NCBI GenBank assembly: GCA_045593325.1
Contig: JAZNWL010000033.1
Coordinates: 1 to 39,709, forward strand
DNA: 39,709 nucleotides
Reading direction: 5' to 3'
Source of the DNA: UMGS1484 sp045593325
GTDB taxonomy: Bacteria; Bacillota; Clostridia; Oscillospirales; Acutalibacteraceae
Below are positions 17,328-25,595 of this stretch, in pieces. The translations under genes and the position numbers were made by a program. A model generated the notes under the pieces. The model was not told where the DNA came from, searched no databases, and saw only the letters and a program-made list of their open reading frames with translations. Positions within the stretch are counted from its first letter, which is position 1. Each line of letters starts with the position of its first letter.

Positions 17328-17942
17328 CTAACATGATTCTTTCATCAATTTTGCCGAAACCATTTCGGTTGCCCGAGGAAGCAGGATCCATTCGGCTTGT
17401 TCCATGACCCGTTTTTGCAGGCTTTCGGCGGTGTCATCGGGCAAAATATCTACTGCCTTTTGCAGAAGAATTTCACCGCCGTCGGGAATCTCGTTCACAT
17501 AGTGAACCGTTGCCCCTGTAACTTTAACGCCATATTCCAAAGCGGCTTCATGCACCCGCAAACCGTAAAATCCCTGTCCGCAAAAGGAGGGAATCAAAGA
17601 GGGGTGAACGTTGAGAATCCGCTGTTCATACTGTTTGATGAACCCTTCGCTTAAAATGCTCATGAACCCTGCCAAAACGATTAGGTCAATTTTATATTCT
17701 TTCAAGGCAGAAAGAATACCTTCTTCAAAGGCTTCCTGGCTTCCCAATTCTTTTTTGGAAACCACTTTGCCGTCGATCCCTGCCTTGGCGGCACGGGTGA
17801 GAGCAAAAGCGTCTGCCCTGCTGGAGAGCACTAACACGATTTCACCGCTTTGCAGGATCCCGCTGTTCTGGGCATCGATCAAAGCCTGAAGATTGGTTCC
17901 TCCGCCGGAAACCAAAACGGCGATTCTTGCTTTTTTTAGCAT
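17328..17942 (-). CDS. purN: Phosphoribosylglycinamide formyltransferase
   Basis: PurN formylates GAR with 10-formyl-THF (step three). It has 204 residues, with the phosphate-binding loop VLVSGGGTNLQAL at about 9-21. The catalytic triad is N111, H113 (in LNVHPSLIPSF) and D154 (NEIPDGGEI). It starts inside the last codons of purM (seven-base overlap), which suggests translational coupling. It is the folate-dependent enzyme. No formate-dependent PurT is present, so step three depends on the fhs product made in the same operon. Confidence 0.95.
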   Translation of the reverse strand: MLKKARIAVLVSGGGTNLQALIDAQNSGILQSGEIVLVLSSRADAFALTRAAKAGIDGKVVSKKELGSQEAFEEGILSALKEYKIDLIVLAGFMSILSEGFIKQYEQRILNVHPSLIPSFCGQGFYGLRVHEAALEYGVKVTGATVHYVNEIPDGGEILLQKAVDILPDDTAESLQKRVMEQAEWILLPRATEMVSAKLMKESC

Positions 17943-18973
17943 ATTGTCACCTTGGTTTCCCCTTCAACGATCTCACCCATAACGTAGGCATCTTCCCCTG
18001 CGGCTTTCAATACTGCCAGGGCTTTTTCTGCTTGGTCGGCAGGAACGATCACGCACATACCAACCCCCATGTTAAAGGTGTTGAACATATCCCGTTCGGG
18101 GATGTTACCGGTTTTGGCAATCAAATCGAAGATGGGCAAAATTTTAAGAGCCGAACGGTCTACCTTTACCCCATAGCCTTCGGGCAAACTGCGGGGAATG
18201 TTTTCGTAGAAGCCGCCCCCGGTGATGTGGGAGATGGCACGAACGGTACATTCTTCCAGCAATGCCAGAATGGGTTTTACATAAATTTTAGTGGGAGTCA
18301 GCAAGGTTTCCCCAATGCTTTTGCCCCCCAATTCTTCCATGGGCTGAGAAAGGTCATTCTCCCCTACCCTGAATACTTTACGAACCAAGGAGAAACCGTT
18401 GGAATGAACCCCGCTGGAGGGCAGAGCGATCACAACGTCACCGGCTTGCATGGTTTTGGGGTTGAGGATTTTTTTCTTGTCAACCACACCAACAGCAAAA
18501 CCTGCCAAATCATATTCATCAATGGGATAAAAGCCTGGCATTTCAGCAGTTTCACCGCCGATCAAAGCGGCGCCGCTTTGCACACAACCGTCGGCAATGC
18601 CGGAAACGATAGAAGCAATTTTTTCGGGAACGTTTTTCCCGCAAGCGATATAGTCCAGGAAGAACAAGGGTTTGGCACCGCAGCAGATAATGTCGTTGAC
18701 GCACATGGCAACGCAGTCAATGCCAACGGTATCGTGTTTATCCTGCAGGAAAGCCAATTTCAGTTTGGTACCAACACCGTCGGTGCCGCTGACCAAAACA
18801 GGTTTTTCCATACCTTCCACGTCCAATTCAAACAAACCGCCGAAACCACCAACATCGGAGCAAACCCCCGAAGTCATGGTACGGGCAACGTGGGCTTTCA
18901 TCAATTCCACCGCTTTGTAACCGGCAGTAATGTCTACCCCTGCGGCGGCATAACTTTCGCTAAAACTATTCAT
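17936..18973 (-). CDS. purM: Phosphoribosylformylglycinamidine cyclo-ligase (AIR synthetase)
   Basis: PurM closes FGAM to AIR with ATP (step five). It has 345 residues. SYAAAGVDITAGYKAVELMK is the classic N-terminus, then GGFGGLF, VSGTDGVGTKLKLA, IGGETAEMPGFY and AISHITGGGFYENI. ATG 18973 is preferred because GGAG lies ten bases upstream. An ATG two codons earlier has only a four-base spacing. The start overlaps the purF stop (eight bases). The first ORF codons further upstream read through purF in another frame and are not part of the gene. Confidence 0.96.
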   Translation of the reverse strand: MNSFSESYAAAGVDITAGYKAVELMKAHVARTMTSGVCSDVGGFGGLFELDVEGMEKPVLVSGTDGVGTKLKLAFLQDKHDTVGIDCVAMCVNDIICCGAKPLFFLDYIACGKNVPEKIASIVSGIADGCVQSGAALIGGETAEMPGFYPIDEYDLAGFAVGVVDKKKILNPKTMQAGDVVIALPSSGVHSNGFSLVRKVFRVGENDLSQPMEELGGKSIGETLLTPTKIYVKPILALLEECTVRAISHITGGGFYENIPRSLPEGYGVKVDRSALKILPIFDLIAKTGNIPERDMFNTFNMGVGMCVIVPADQAEKALAVLKAAGEDAYVMGEIVEGETKVTIC

Positions 18974-20414
18974 TGGCATTTTTCTCCTTTTCAGACAGTT
19001 TTTGTTCAAAACGGTTTTTGTATATTTTTTCGGGAATAGCGGTGGGATAACAGCCATCAAAACAGGCACAGCAGAAACCATCACATTTATGGTCGCCGGC
19101 AATTTTCTTGGCATCTTCCAGTTCCAGATATCCCAAAGAGTCAACCCCGATAATTTTTGTGATTTCTTCCAGGGTGTGTTTACAAGCAATCAGTTTATCC
19201 GTTGAATCAATATCGGTTCCGTAGTAACAGGGATTCAGGAAGGGCGGTGCAGAAACCCGCATATGCACTTCCTTGGCGCCTGCCTCCCGAAGAAGTTTAA
19301 CGATTCTCTCACAGGTGGTGCCACGAACAATGGAGTCGTCGATCAAAACAACTCGTTTTCCTTTTACAACACTGGAAATCGGATTCAACTTAATGCGAAC
19401 CTTGTCTTCACGGGTGGTTTGCCCGGGGGCGATAAAGGTTCGACCGATATACTTATTCTTTAAGAACCCAATGCCGTAAGGAATGCCGGATTCTTTGGCA
19501 TACCCAATGGCGGCATCCAGGCCGGAGTCGGGAACCCCGATCACAATATCGGCATCCACAGGATGTTCTTTGGCGAGATATGCCCCTGCCTGAGCACGGG
19601 CTTCGTGAACCGAGCACCCTTCAATGACCGAGTCAGGACGGGCAAAATAAATGTATTCGAAAATACAGAAAGACCGTTTAGCGGTATTGCAATGGGTGGT
19701 GATGGATTGAATTCCGTTTTTACGGCTGAATACCAGGATCTCACCGGGTTCAATTTCACGAATCAAGGTTGCCCCTGCGGCATCCAACGCGCAACTTTCG
19801 GAAGCCACGATATAGTCCCCTTCGGGGGTTTTACCGTAACACAAAGGATGGAAACCGTTGGGGTCACGGGCGGCAATGAGTTTGGTGGGAGACATAACCA
19901 CCAGGCAATATGCCCCTTTGATACGGTTCATGGCATGTTCCACCGCTTGTTCAATGGAGGTGGCATTGAGCCGTTCTTTGGTGATGATGTAAGAGATTAC
20001 TTCAACGTCGCTGTTCATGTGGAAAATGGAACCTTCCAATTCCAACTGAGAGCGAAGTTCGTAAGAATTGATCAAGCAACCGTTATAAGCAACTGCCATA
20101 CGGCCTTTGATATGGTTAACAAGCATTGGTTGGGCGTTCACACGGCCTTTGGTATCGGCAGTGCCGTAACGAACGTGGCCCAAAGCCATATCCCCTTCAC
20201 CCAAACTGCTGATTACGTTTTTGGTGAACACGTCATTCACCAGACCTTCGTCGCGATAGTCGTGCAAAACCCCATCGTCATTCACAACGATACCGCAACT
20301 TTCTTGCCCACGGTGTTGCAAAGCAAACAATCCGTAATAGGTTGTGGAAGCAACGTCACGGGGTTTAGAAGCATACACCCCGAACACGCCGCATTCTTCA
20401 TTTATTTTTCTCAT
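18966..20414 (-). CDS. purF: Amidophosphoribosyltransferase
   Basis: PurF makes phosphoribosylamine from PRPP and glutamine, the committed step. It has 482 residues. A seven-residue propeptide (MRKINEE) precedes the nucleophile C8, as in the Bacillus-type enzyme. The N-terminal Ntn glutaminase is followed by a phosphoribosyltransferase domain with the PRPP loop VVLIDDSIVRGTT. Cysteines in FCIFEYIYFARPD, ACKHTLEE and CCACFDGC match the [4Fe-4S] ligands of oxygen-sensitive Gram-positive PurF. GGAGG lies nine bases before the ATG. It follows purE by 46 bases without a terminator. Confidence 0.96.
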   Translation of the reverse strand: MRKINEECGVFGVYASKPRDVASTTYYGLFALQHRGQESCGIVVNDDGVLHDYRDEGLVNDVFTKNVISSLGEGDMALGHVRYGTADTKGRVNAQPMLVNHIKGRMAVAYNGCLINSYELRSQLELEGSIFHMNSDVEVISYIITKERLNATSIEQAVEHAMNRIKGAYCLVVMSPTKLIAARDPNGFHPLCYGKTPEGDYIVASESCALDAAGATLIREIEPGEILVFSRKNGIQSITTHCNTAKRSFCIFEYIYFARPDSVIEGCSVHEARAQAGAYLAKEHPVDADIVIGVPDSGLDAAIGYAKESGIPYGIGFLKNKYIGRTFIAPGQTTREDKVRIKLNPISSVVKGKRVVLIDDSIVRGTTCERIVKLLREAGAKEVHMRVSAPPFLNPCYYGTDIDSTDKLIACKHTLEEITKIIGVDSLGYLELEDAKKIAGDHKCDGFCCACFDGCYPTAIPEKIYKNRFEQKLSEKEKNANE

Positions 20415-20460
20415 CCGTTTACCCTCCAGTAACGCAAGTCATTGTTTCACTACAAGCAGT

Positions 20461-20955
20461 TTATGCATTGAATTGTTCTTCGATTTTTTTGTTTTTCTCC
20501 AAAACGGTAGCTTTATCTGCCGCCCGTTTGGCATCTAACTTATCAGCCAGTTCTTTGTCGGTAATGGCCAACATCTGGACACATAACAAAGCGGCATTGG
20601 CTGCACCGTTAATGGCTACGGTTGCTACAGGGATTCCTGTGGGCATTTGCACCGTAGACAACAATGCGTCAATACCGCCGAGCCCGCCGGAAACCACCGG
20701 AATTCCGATGACCGGAAGGGTTGTATTGGCTGCAATAGCGCCCGCTAAATGAGCCGCCATACCGGCAGCGGCAATAATGGCACCAAAACCATTTTCACGG
20801 GCTGATTCACTGAAATTTTTGGCCTCTTCCGGGGTACGGTGAGCCGAAAAAACATGCACCTCAAAGGGTACGTTGAATTGTCGGAAAATTCCGACAGCTT
20901 TTTCCACAACAGGCAAATCGCTGTCGCTTCCCATAATGATGGCAATCTTTTTCAT
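20461..20955 (-). CDS. purE: N5-carboxyaminoimidazole ribonucleotide mutase (class I PurE)
   Basis: PurE converts N5-CAIR to CAIR (or, in class II, AIR and CO2 to CAIR). It has 164 residues, with the phosphate-binding GSDSDLP at 9-15, SAHRTPE at about 42-48, GMAAHLAGAIAANTTLPVIG, and PTGIPVATVAINGAANAALL. It is the first gene of the operon, with AGGAGG upstream. No purK is adjacent. If none exists elsewhere, the enzyme would have to use AIR directly, which is the class II reaction. The sequence alone does not settle the class, though AHRTP favours class I. Confidence 0.94.
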   Translation of the reverse strand: MKKIAIIMGSDSDLPVVEKAVGIFRQFNVPFEVHVFSAHRTPEEAKNFSESARENGFGAIIAAAGMAAHLAGAIAANTTLPVIGIPVVSGGLGGIDALLSTVQMPTGIPVATVAINGAANAALLCVQMLAITDKELADKLDAKRAADKATVLEKNKKIEEQFNA

Positions 20956-20988
20956 TTACAAGTTCCTCCTAAAACAAACGAACCAAAT

Positions 20989-21029
20989 AAAAAAGGGTGC
21001 ACTTACACAAAGAAATGGTAAGTGCGCCC
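20989..21029 (-). terminator. Terminator of the ZTP riboswitch expression platform
   Basis: On the minus strand GGGCGCACTTAC (21029-21018) pairs with GTAAGTGCACCC (21006-20995, one mismatch), followed by TTTTTT. Its 5' arm includes the GGGC that closes the conserved 3' domain of the aptamer, so aptamer folding and termination exclude each other. This predicts an ON switch. Confidence 0.88.
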
Positions 21030-21103
21030 AGACGGTCGGCATAAAAAACGTTTTCTGTTCCTCAGTGGTGCTCCACTTTATATTCCGTCAGTCGCAGAAA
21101 ACG
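21026..21103 (-). ncRNA. ZTP (pfl) riboswitch aptamer controlling the purine operon
   Basis: On the minus strand P1 is formed by CGTTTTCTG (21103-21095) and CAGAAAACG (21057-21049), nine perfect pairs. Inside it GACTGACGG is followed by the P2 hairpin AGTGG (21077-21073)/CCACT (21068-21064) and GAGGAA. After an eight-base U/A linker comes the hallmark 3' domain GCCGACCGTCTGGGC (21040-21026). These are the conserved parts of the pfl motif, which binds ZMP/ZTP, the AICAR nucleotides that build up when 10-formyl-THF is short. The operon behind it encodes the AICAR formyltransferase, PurN, GlyA and Fhs, which fits exactly. Confidence 0.93.
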
Positions 21104-21130
21104 GGTGAATTTTCGGGGCGAATTTCACCC
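21103..21130 (-). other. 5' hairpin of the purine leader
   Basis: GGGTGAA (21130-21124) pairs with TTCACCC (21109-21103) just upstream of riboswitch P1, with further GAA/TTC pairing inside. It may protect the 5' end or space the aptamer. It touches P1 by one base. Confidence 0.5.
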
Positions 21131-21169
21131 CATCCGTACAGGGACATTCACTAAAACCAGTACGAGGAG

Positions 21170-21199
21170 AGTATACCATAAATCCCCACCCTATGTCAA
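21170..21199 (-). promoter_or_regulatory. Promoter of the purine operon
   Basis: TTGACA (21199-21194) and TATACT (21175-21170) have an 18-base spacer on the minus strand. Start of transcription near 21163 gives a leader of about 200 bases that holds the 5' hairpin, the ZTP aptamer and the terminator. No separate PurR-box pair was recognised. Confidence 0.8.
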
Positions 21200-21221
21200 G
21201 CAAACAAGGGTAGATTTTTCA

Positions 21222-21266
21222 ACAAAAAACCAGTGCTTTTGCAGGGGAAAATCCTACAAAAGCACC
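21222..21266 (-). terminator. Terminator of the pyrimidine operon
   Basis: On the minus strand GTGCTTTTG-AGG (about 21265-21253) pairs with CCTGCAAAAGCAC (about 21245-21233), followed by a T-rich tract (TGGTTTTTTG). It lies ten bases after the pyrI stop and immediately before the purine promoter. Confidence 0.85.
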
Positions 21267-21275
21267 ATGACCTTG

Positions 21276-21692
21276 TTATTTTGCTTTGGTGTCGCAATAC
21301 AGGCACCGATAAACCTTGTTTTCCTTGTCGGTCAGTCGGAAAATATGGGGCAATTCCTGTTCGGTGGTGGTGATGCAACGGGGGTTTTTGCACTTGAGAA
21401 CGTTCTCCAGTTTCCGGGGCAGTTGCACACGGCGTTTTTCCACCAGTTTTTCGTCGCGAATGACGTCGATGGTAACGTCGGGATCCACATAGCCCAGAAT
21501 ATCCATGTTCAAATCAATGGCAGAGTCGATTTTGATAATGTCTTTTCTGCCCATTTTATTACTGTGCACGTTTTTGATGATTGCCACCGAGCAATCCAGA
21601 GAGTCCAACTGCAACAGTTGGTAAATCTCCATCCCTTTGCCGGCGGTGATATGGTCAATTACAATACCGTTTTGAATGGAATCGATTTTCAT
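21276..21692 (-). CDS. pyrI: Aspartate carbamoyltransferase regulatory chain
   Basis: PyrI binds CTP/ATP and gives allosteric control to the PyrB catalytic trimers. It has 138 residues: an allosteric N-terminal domain (MKIDSIQNGIVIDHI, typical HI-x-AGKG) and a C-terminal zinc domain with the four cysteines C101, C106, C130 and C133 in the expected C-x4-C, C-x2-C pattern. The start overlaps the pyrB stop by ATGA. Bacillus lacks PyrI. Its presence shows that this ATCase is of the enterobacterial-like regulated form known from several Clostridia. It is the last gene of the operon. Confidence 0.93.
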   Translation of the reverse strand: MKIDSIQNGIVIDHITAGKGMEIYQLLQLDSLDCSVAIIKNVHSNKMGRKDIIKIDSAIDLNMDILGYVDPDVTIDVIRDEKLVEKRRVQLPRKLENVLKCKNPRCITTTEQELPHIFRLTDKENKVYRCLYCDTKAK

Positions 21693-22606
21693 ACAGTTAC
21701 CTCCAGCAATTTCAGAATAAGTGCCATACGCATGATCTTCCCGTTATACACCTGTTGGAAATAGCAGGCACGGGGATCTTCGTCAATGGCAACGCTGATT
21801 TCGTTTACACGGGGCAAGGGATGAAGCACACTACAGTCTTCCTTTGCCAATTTCATTTTTTCGGGTGTTAAAATATAACTGTCTTTCAAGCGGAGATAAT
21901 CTTCTTCATTGAAAAAGCGTTCTTGTTGCACACGGGTCATATACAAAATATCCAATTCGGGCAACACCGCTTCAAAATCGGTGGTTTGTACGTATTCCAG
22001 GTTATTCTTTTGAATAATATCTTTTTTGATGTAGCTGGGCAATTTCAGTTCATCGGGAGAAATCAGCACAAATTTGATATCGGTGTAGCGGGACAAGGCA
22101 GTAATCAAAGAGTGCACCGTTCTGCCGAATTTCAGGTCTCCGCAGAAGCCAACGGTTAAATTGTCCAGTCGTCCCTTTTGGCGGTAAATAGTCAACAAGT
22201 CTGCCAGAGTTTGGGTGGGGTGGTTGTGACCGCCATCCCCTGCGTTGATGACAGGAATGGAGGCGTTAATGGAGGCAACGTAGGGTGCCCCTTCTTTGGG
22301 ATGGCGCATGGCGATAATATCGGCATAGCAGGAAACGGTTTTGGCAGTATCGGCAACGCTTTCCCCTTTTGCCGCAGAACTGGAACCGGCAGAAGACACA
22401 CTGATAACGTGACCGCCCAGTTCGTACATGGCTGCTTCAAAACTAAGGCGGGTACGGGTGGAAGGTTCAAAGAACAGGGTGGCTAATTTTTTACGGTCAC
22501 AGGCATGGGCATATTTATCGGGATTGGCGATAATATCCTGGGCACAAGTCAACAGTTCCTGAATTTCATCGGTGGACAGTTCAGCAATATCAATTAAACT
22601 TCTCAT
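21689..22606 (-). CDS. pyrB: Aspartate carbamoyltransferase catalytic chain
   Basis: PyrB makes carbamoyl-aspartate. It has 305 residues. The carbamoyl-phosphate loop FEPSTRTRLSFE contains S49, T50, R51, T52 and R53. HPLPRVNEI is the conserved domain-2 element. ATG 22606 is used because GGAGG stands seven bases upstream and it overlaps the pyrE stop by ATGA. The six extra residues of a longer ORF are not supported. Its length fits the class that associates with PyrI. Confidence 0.95.
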   Translation of the reverse strand: MRSLIDIAELSTDEIQELLTCAQDIIANPDKYAHACDRKKLATLFFEPSTRTRLSFEAAMYELGGHVISVSSAGSSSAAKGESVADTAKTVSCYADIIAMRHPKEGAPYVASINASIPVINAGDGGHNHPTQTLADLLTIYRQKGRLDNLTVGFCGDLKFGRTVHSLITALSRYTDIKFVLISPDELKLPSYIKKDIIQKNNLEYVQTTDFEAVLPELDILYMTRVQQERFFNEEDYLRLKDSYILTPEKMKLAKEDCSVLHPLPRVNEISVAIDEDPRACYFQQVYNGKIMRMALILKLLEVTV

Positions 22607-23244
22607 TGATTGCCTCCGATCCAACTTTCATCCGAGGGGTTATCACGGAAAGCTAATAAACGGGCCACATCGGAAGGTTCAATGTATTTTTCTTCTGCGG
22701 CCACTTCGGCAATGCAGTCAAAGTTAGTGAGGCTGACGTTTTTCACCCCGGCGGCTGCCAGACGGTCTTTCCCCTTTTGCATGCCATAGGTGAAGATGGA
22801 AACGATACCCAGCACTTCGGCGCCTGCTTCTTTCAAAGCATCCACGGCATCCAGAACACTGCCGCCGGTGGAGATCAGATCTTCCACAACAACAACCTTT
22901 TGACCTGCTTCCAGTTTCCCTTCAATGCGGTTCTGACGACCATGATCTTTGGCGCTGCCACGAACGTACCCCATGGGAAGTCCCAGGAAATGAGCGGCGA
23001 TGGCGGCGTGGGCAATCCCTGCGGTGGCAGTACCCATCAGCACTTGTGCTTCGGGATAATTTTCGTTAATGAGTTCGGCAAGGCCTTCTTCCACGCGACC
23101 GCGAACTTCAGGAGCGGTTAAAATCAAACGGTTGTCACAATACACAGGGCTTTTAATACCGGAAGCCCAGGTAAAGGGTTCATTGGGGCGGAAAAATACC
23201 GCGCTGATGGATAAAAGGTCTTTTGCGATTTGTTTCTCTCTCAT
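22603..23244 (-). CDS. pyrE: Orotate phosphoribosyltransferase
   Basis: PyrE joins orotate to PRPP, giving OMP. It has 213 residues, with the PRPP-binding motif VVVVEDLISTGGS at about 117-129 and the substrate-binding KSPVYCDNR near the N-terminus. The conserved loop GSAKDHGRQNRIEG (about 96-109) carries catalytic lysine and histidine. AAAGGAAG precedes the ATG. It lies 16 bases after pyrF, so the OMP-forming and OMP-decarboxylating enzymes are co-expressed. Confidence 0.95.
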   Translation of the reverse strand: MREKQIAKDLLSISAVFFRPNEPFTWASGIKSPVYCDNRLILTAPEVRGRVEEGLAELINENYPEAQVLMGTATAGIAHAAIAAHFLGLPMGYVRGSAKDHGRQNRIEGKLEAGQKVVVVEDLISTGGSVLDAVDALKEAGAEVLGIVSIFTYGMQKGKDRLAAAGVKNVSLTNFDCIAEVAAEEKYIEPSDVARLLAFRDNPSDESWIGGNQ

Positions 23245-23260
23245 GATATCTCTTCCTTTC

Positions 23261-23959
23261 TTAATCTACAAATTCATCTACACAACGTTCATAGGCTGCC
23301 AAAGGATCTTCGGCGGCGGTAATGGGGCGCCCCACCACGATATAATCCGAACCGATCTCCTTGGCTTTAGCAGGGGTAGTAACCCGCACTTGGTCCCCGA
23401 TATCCCCATCGGCAAAACGCACACCGGGGGTAACGGTTACAAAGTCAGCGCCACAGGCGGCGTGGACCTTTCCAGCTTCCAAGGGGGAGCAAACAACGCC
23501 GTCCAACCCTGCTTTTTTGGCATTGGAAGCGTAATGAAGCACTACTTGGTCAATGGGTTCTTTAATTAACAAATCGTTTTCCATTCTTTCTTGGGAAGTG
23601 GAGGTCAACTGGGTAACGGCAATGAGAATGGGACGGCTTCCGTCAGAACGGGTAAGCCCTTCCAAAGCGGCGGTCATCATGTCCACAGTGCCTGCGGCAT
23701 GGAGGTTGACCATATCGGCGCCAAGGCCGGATAAAACTGCCATGGATTTCCGCACGGTATTGGGAATGTCGTGAAGTTTCAAATCCAAAAACACTTTATG
23801 ACCCCGTTTTTTCAGTTCGGTTACGATAGCAGGGCCTGCGGCATAGAAAAGTTCCATACCGATTTTTACGAAGGGACGCTTGTCCCCAAACCGTTCCAGA
23901 AAATCATACGTTTGTTGTGCGCCTGCAAAGTCACAGGCAATGATTACATCTTTTCCCAT
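23261..23959 (-). CDS. pyrF: Orotidine 5'-phosphate decarboxylase
   Basis: PyrF decarboxylates OMP to UMP. It has 232 residues and is of the short bacterial type. The catalytic D59-x-K61-x-x-D64 motif lies in FLDLKLHDIPNT, and the phosphate-binding VTPGVRF and YIVVGRPIT are at the C-terminal side. The ATG at 23959 has GGAGGTG eight bases upstream and lies inside the last codons of pyrD (16-base overlap). Confidence 0.96.
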   Translation of the reverse strand: MGKDVIIACDFAGAQQTYDFLERFGDKRPFVKIGMELFYAAGPAIVTELKKRGHKVFLDLKLHDIPNTVRKSMAVLSGLGADMVNLHAAGTVDMMTAALEGLTRSDGSRPILIAVTQLTSTSQERMENDLLIKEPIDQVVLHYASNAKKAGLDGVVCSPLEAGKVHAACGADFVTVTPGVRFADGDIGDQVRVTTPAKAKEIGSDYIVVGRPITAAEDPLAAYERCVDEFVD

Positions 23960-24870
23960 TCGTGGGCACCTCCGATAATATCAGTCAAATTGTCAATTCC
24001 GTATTGTTCCATCACAACAGGTAATTGTTCAATAATTTCCTTACAAACAAAGGGATTCACCAGGTTGGCGGCACCGATTTCCACAGCGGTTGCCCCGGAA
24101 AGCATCATTTCAATAACGTCTTTTGCCGAGGAAATGCCACCCATCCCCACAATGGGAATGGAGACCGCTTCATACACCTGATACACCATACGCAAAGCAA
24201 CGGGGAAAATGGCGCTTCCCGAGAAGCCCCCCATTTTATTGGCGATAACAGGTTTTTTGGTTTTCAGGTCAATTCTCATACCCAGCAACGTATTGATCAA
24301 ACTGATCCCATCTGCCCCTGCCTCTTCGCAAGCTTTGGCAATTTCCGCAATGTTGGTAACGTTGGGAGAAAGTTTAATGATCACAGGTTTGGTGGTGACC
24401 GCTTTCACCGCTTTGGTGACTTCCGCCGCCATTTTGGGGTCAGTTCCAAAACTCATACCGCCCCCGTGAACGTTGGGGCAGGAAACGTTGACTTCCAGCC
24501 AGCCCACCTGTTCCTGGGCATCGATCTGCCGACAGGTTTCGGCGTATTCTTCCAAAGAAAAACCGCTGATATTAGCCATAACCGGTTTATGAAAACATTG
24601 TTTCAGTTTGGGCAATTCGGTGGCAATTACCTGTTCCACCCCGGGATTTTGCAATCCCACAGCATTGATCATCCCTGCGGTACATTCGGCAATCCGAGGA
24701 GTGGGATTCCCGAAACGGGGATGCAAAGTGGTTCCTTTAAAGGAAAAAGTCCCTAACACGTTAATGTCATACAACTCGGCAAATTCATACCCAAACCCAA
24801 AGGTTCCGCTGGCGGGAATGATGGGGTTGGACAGTTCAATACCGCACAAATTCACATTGGTTTTTACCAT
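23944..24870 (-). CDS. pyrD: Dihydroorotate dehydrogenase, class 1B catalytic subunit
   Basis: It oxidises dihydroorotate to orotate with FMN, passing electrons to PyrK and NAD+. It has 308 residues. NVSCPNVHGGG contains C131, the active-site base that marks class 1. FMN-binding elements include SGTFGFG and GMGGISSAKD. GGAGG stands seven bases before the ATG, and it overlaps pyrK by seven bases. The adjacent PyrK confirms the NAD-linked 1B form. Confidence 0.96.
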   Translation of the reverse strand: MVKTNVNLCGIELSNPIIPASGTFGFGYEFAELYDINVLGTFSFKGTTLHPRFGNPTPRIAECTAGMINAVGLQNPGVEQVIATELPKLKQCFHKPVMANISGFSLEEYAETCRQIDAQEQVGWLEVNVSCPNVHGGGMSFGTDPKMAAEVTKAVKAVTTKPVIIKLSPNVTNIAEIAKACEEAGADGISLINTLLGMRIDLKTKKPVIANKMGGFSGSAIFPVALRMVYQVYEAVSIPIVGMGGISSAKDVIEMMLSGATAVEIGAANLVNPFVCKEIIEQLPVVMEQYGIDNLTDIIGGAHEWEKM

Positions 24871-25595
24871 ATTATTTCCTCCCGTTCCAACACAGGACCG
24901 TCTTTACAAATCCGTTTATTCCCGTACTTCGTTTTGCAGGAGCAACCCATACATGCCCCGAAACCGCAACCCATTCGTTCTTCAAAACTGTATTGCCCCG
25001 AGGTTGTTGCGGTGGCTTCAACGGCTTTGAACATGGGCATGGGGCCGCAGGTGTAAAAGTAGGTATAATTCAAGGTTTTTAACACGTCGGTGACAAAGCC
25101 TTTTGCCCCGTAACTGCCGTCCACAGTGGTAACGTAAACGGTGGCGCCCAAGGCTTTGAACTGTTCTTCATAAAAAATTTCCTCTTTGGTATTGAACCCT
25201 AAAATTACCTGCACCGATTTCCCTTGAGAGAGCAAATCTTTACACAGACGGTACATGGGAGGAATGCCAACGCCCCCGCCAATGAGCACAGGGGTTTCGC
25301 CGCTTTTGGCGGTGTCAAATCCGTTGCCCAGACCCACCAGTACGTCCACTTGTTCCCCCACTGCCATCCGGCTCATTTGCAGGGTTCCTTCCCCCACCAC
25401 TTTATACAGCAAGGTAATGGTTTTTTCATTATAATCACACACCGAAATGGGACGGCGCAAAAACTTCCCTGCCAGTTGTAAATTCACAAACTGACCGGGG
25501 GCAGTCAAGGCGGAAGTGTCCCCTTCCAGCACCATTTGATACACCGAAGCGGTCAAGGCTTTATTTTCCAAAATGGTATACATTCCTTGGGTCAT
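24864..25595 (-). CDS. pyrK: Dihydroorotate dehydrogenase electron transfer subunit
   Basis: PyrK carries FAD and a [2Fe-2S] cluster and links PyrD to NAD+. It has 243 residues: an FAD domain (RPISVCDY), an NAD-binding domain (LIGGGVGIPPMYRL), and a C-terminal cluster with cysteines in MGCGFGACMGCSC plus a last cysteine in RICKDGPV. The ATG at 25595 overlaps the pyrC stop and has GGAGG ten bases upstream. The longer ORF would start before that site. Confidence 0.95.
   Translation of the reverse strand: MTQGMYTILENKALTASVYQMVLEGDTSALTAPGQFVNLQLAGKFLRRPISVCDYNEKTITLLYKVVGEGTLQMSRMAVGEQVDVLVGLGNGFDTAKSGETPVLIGGGVGIPPMYRLCKDLLSQGKSVQVILGFNTKEEIFYEEQFKALGATVYVTTVDGSYGAKGFVTDVLKTLNYTYFYTCGPMPMFKAVEATATTSGQYSFEERMGCGFGACMGCSCKTKYGNKRICKDGPVLEREEIIW

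Noticed and set aside
17927..19039. Plus-strand ORF of 370 codons opposite purM
   Set aside because: The purM frame has all family motifs. The antisense frame has no motif, promoter or ribosome binding site.
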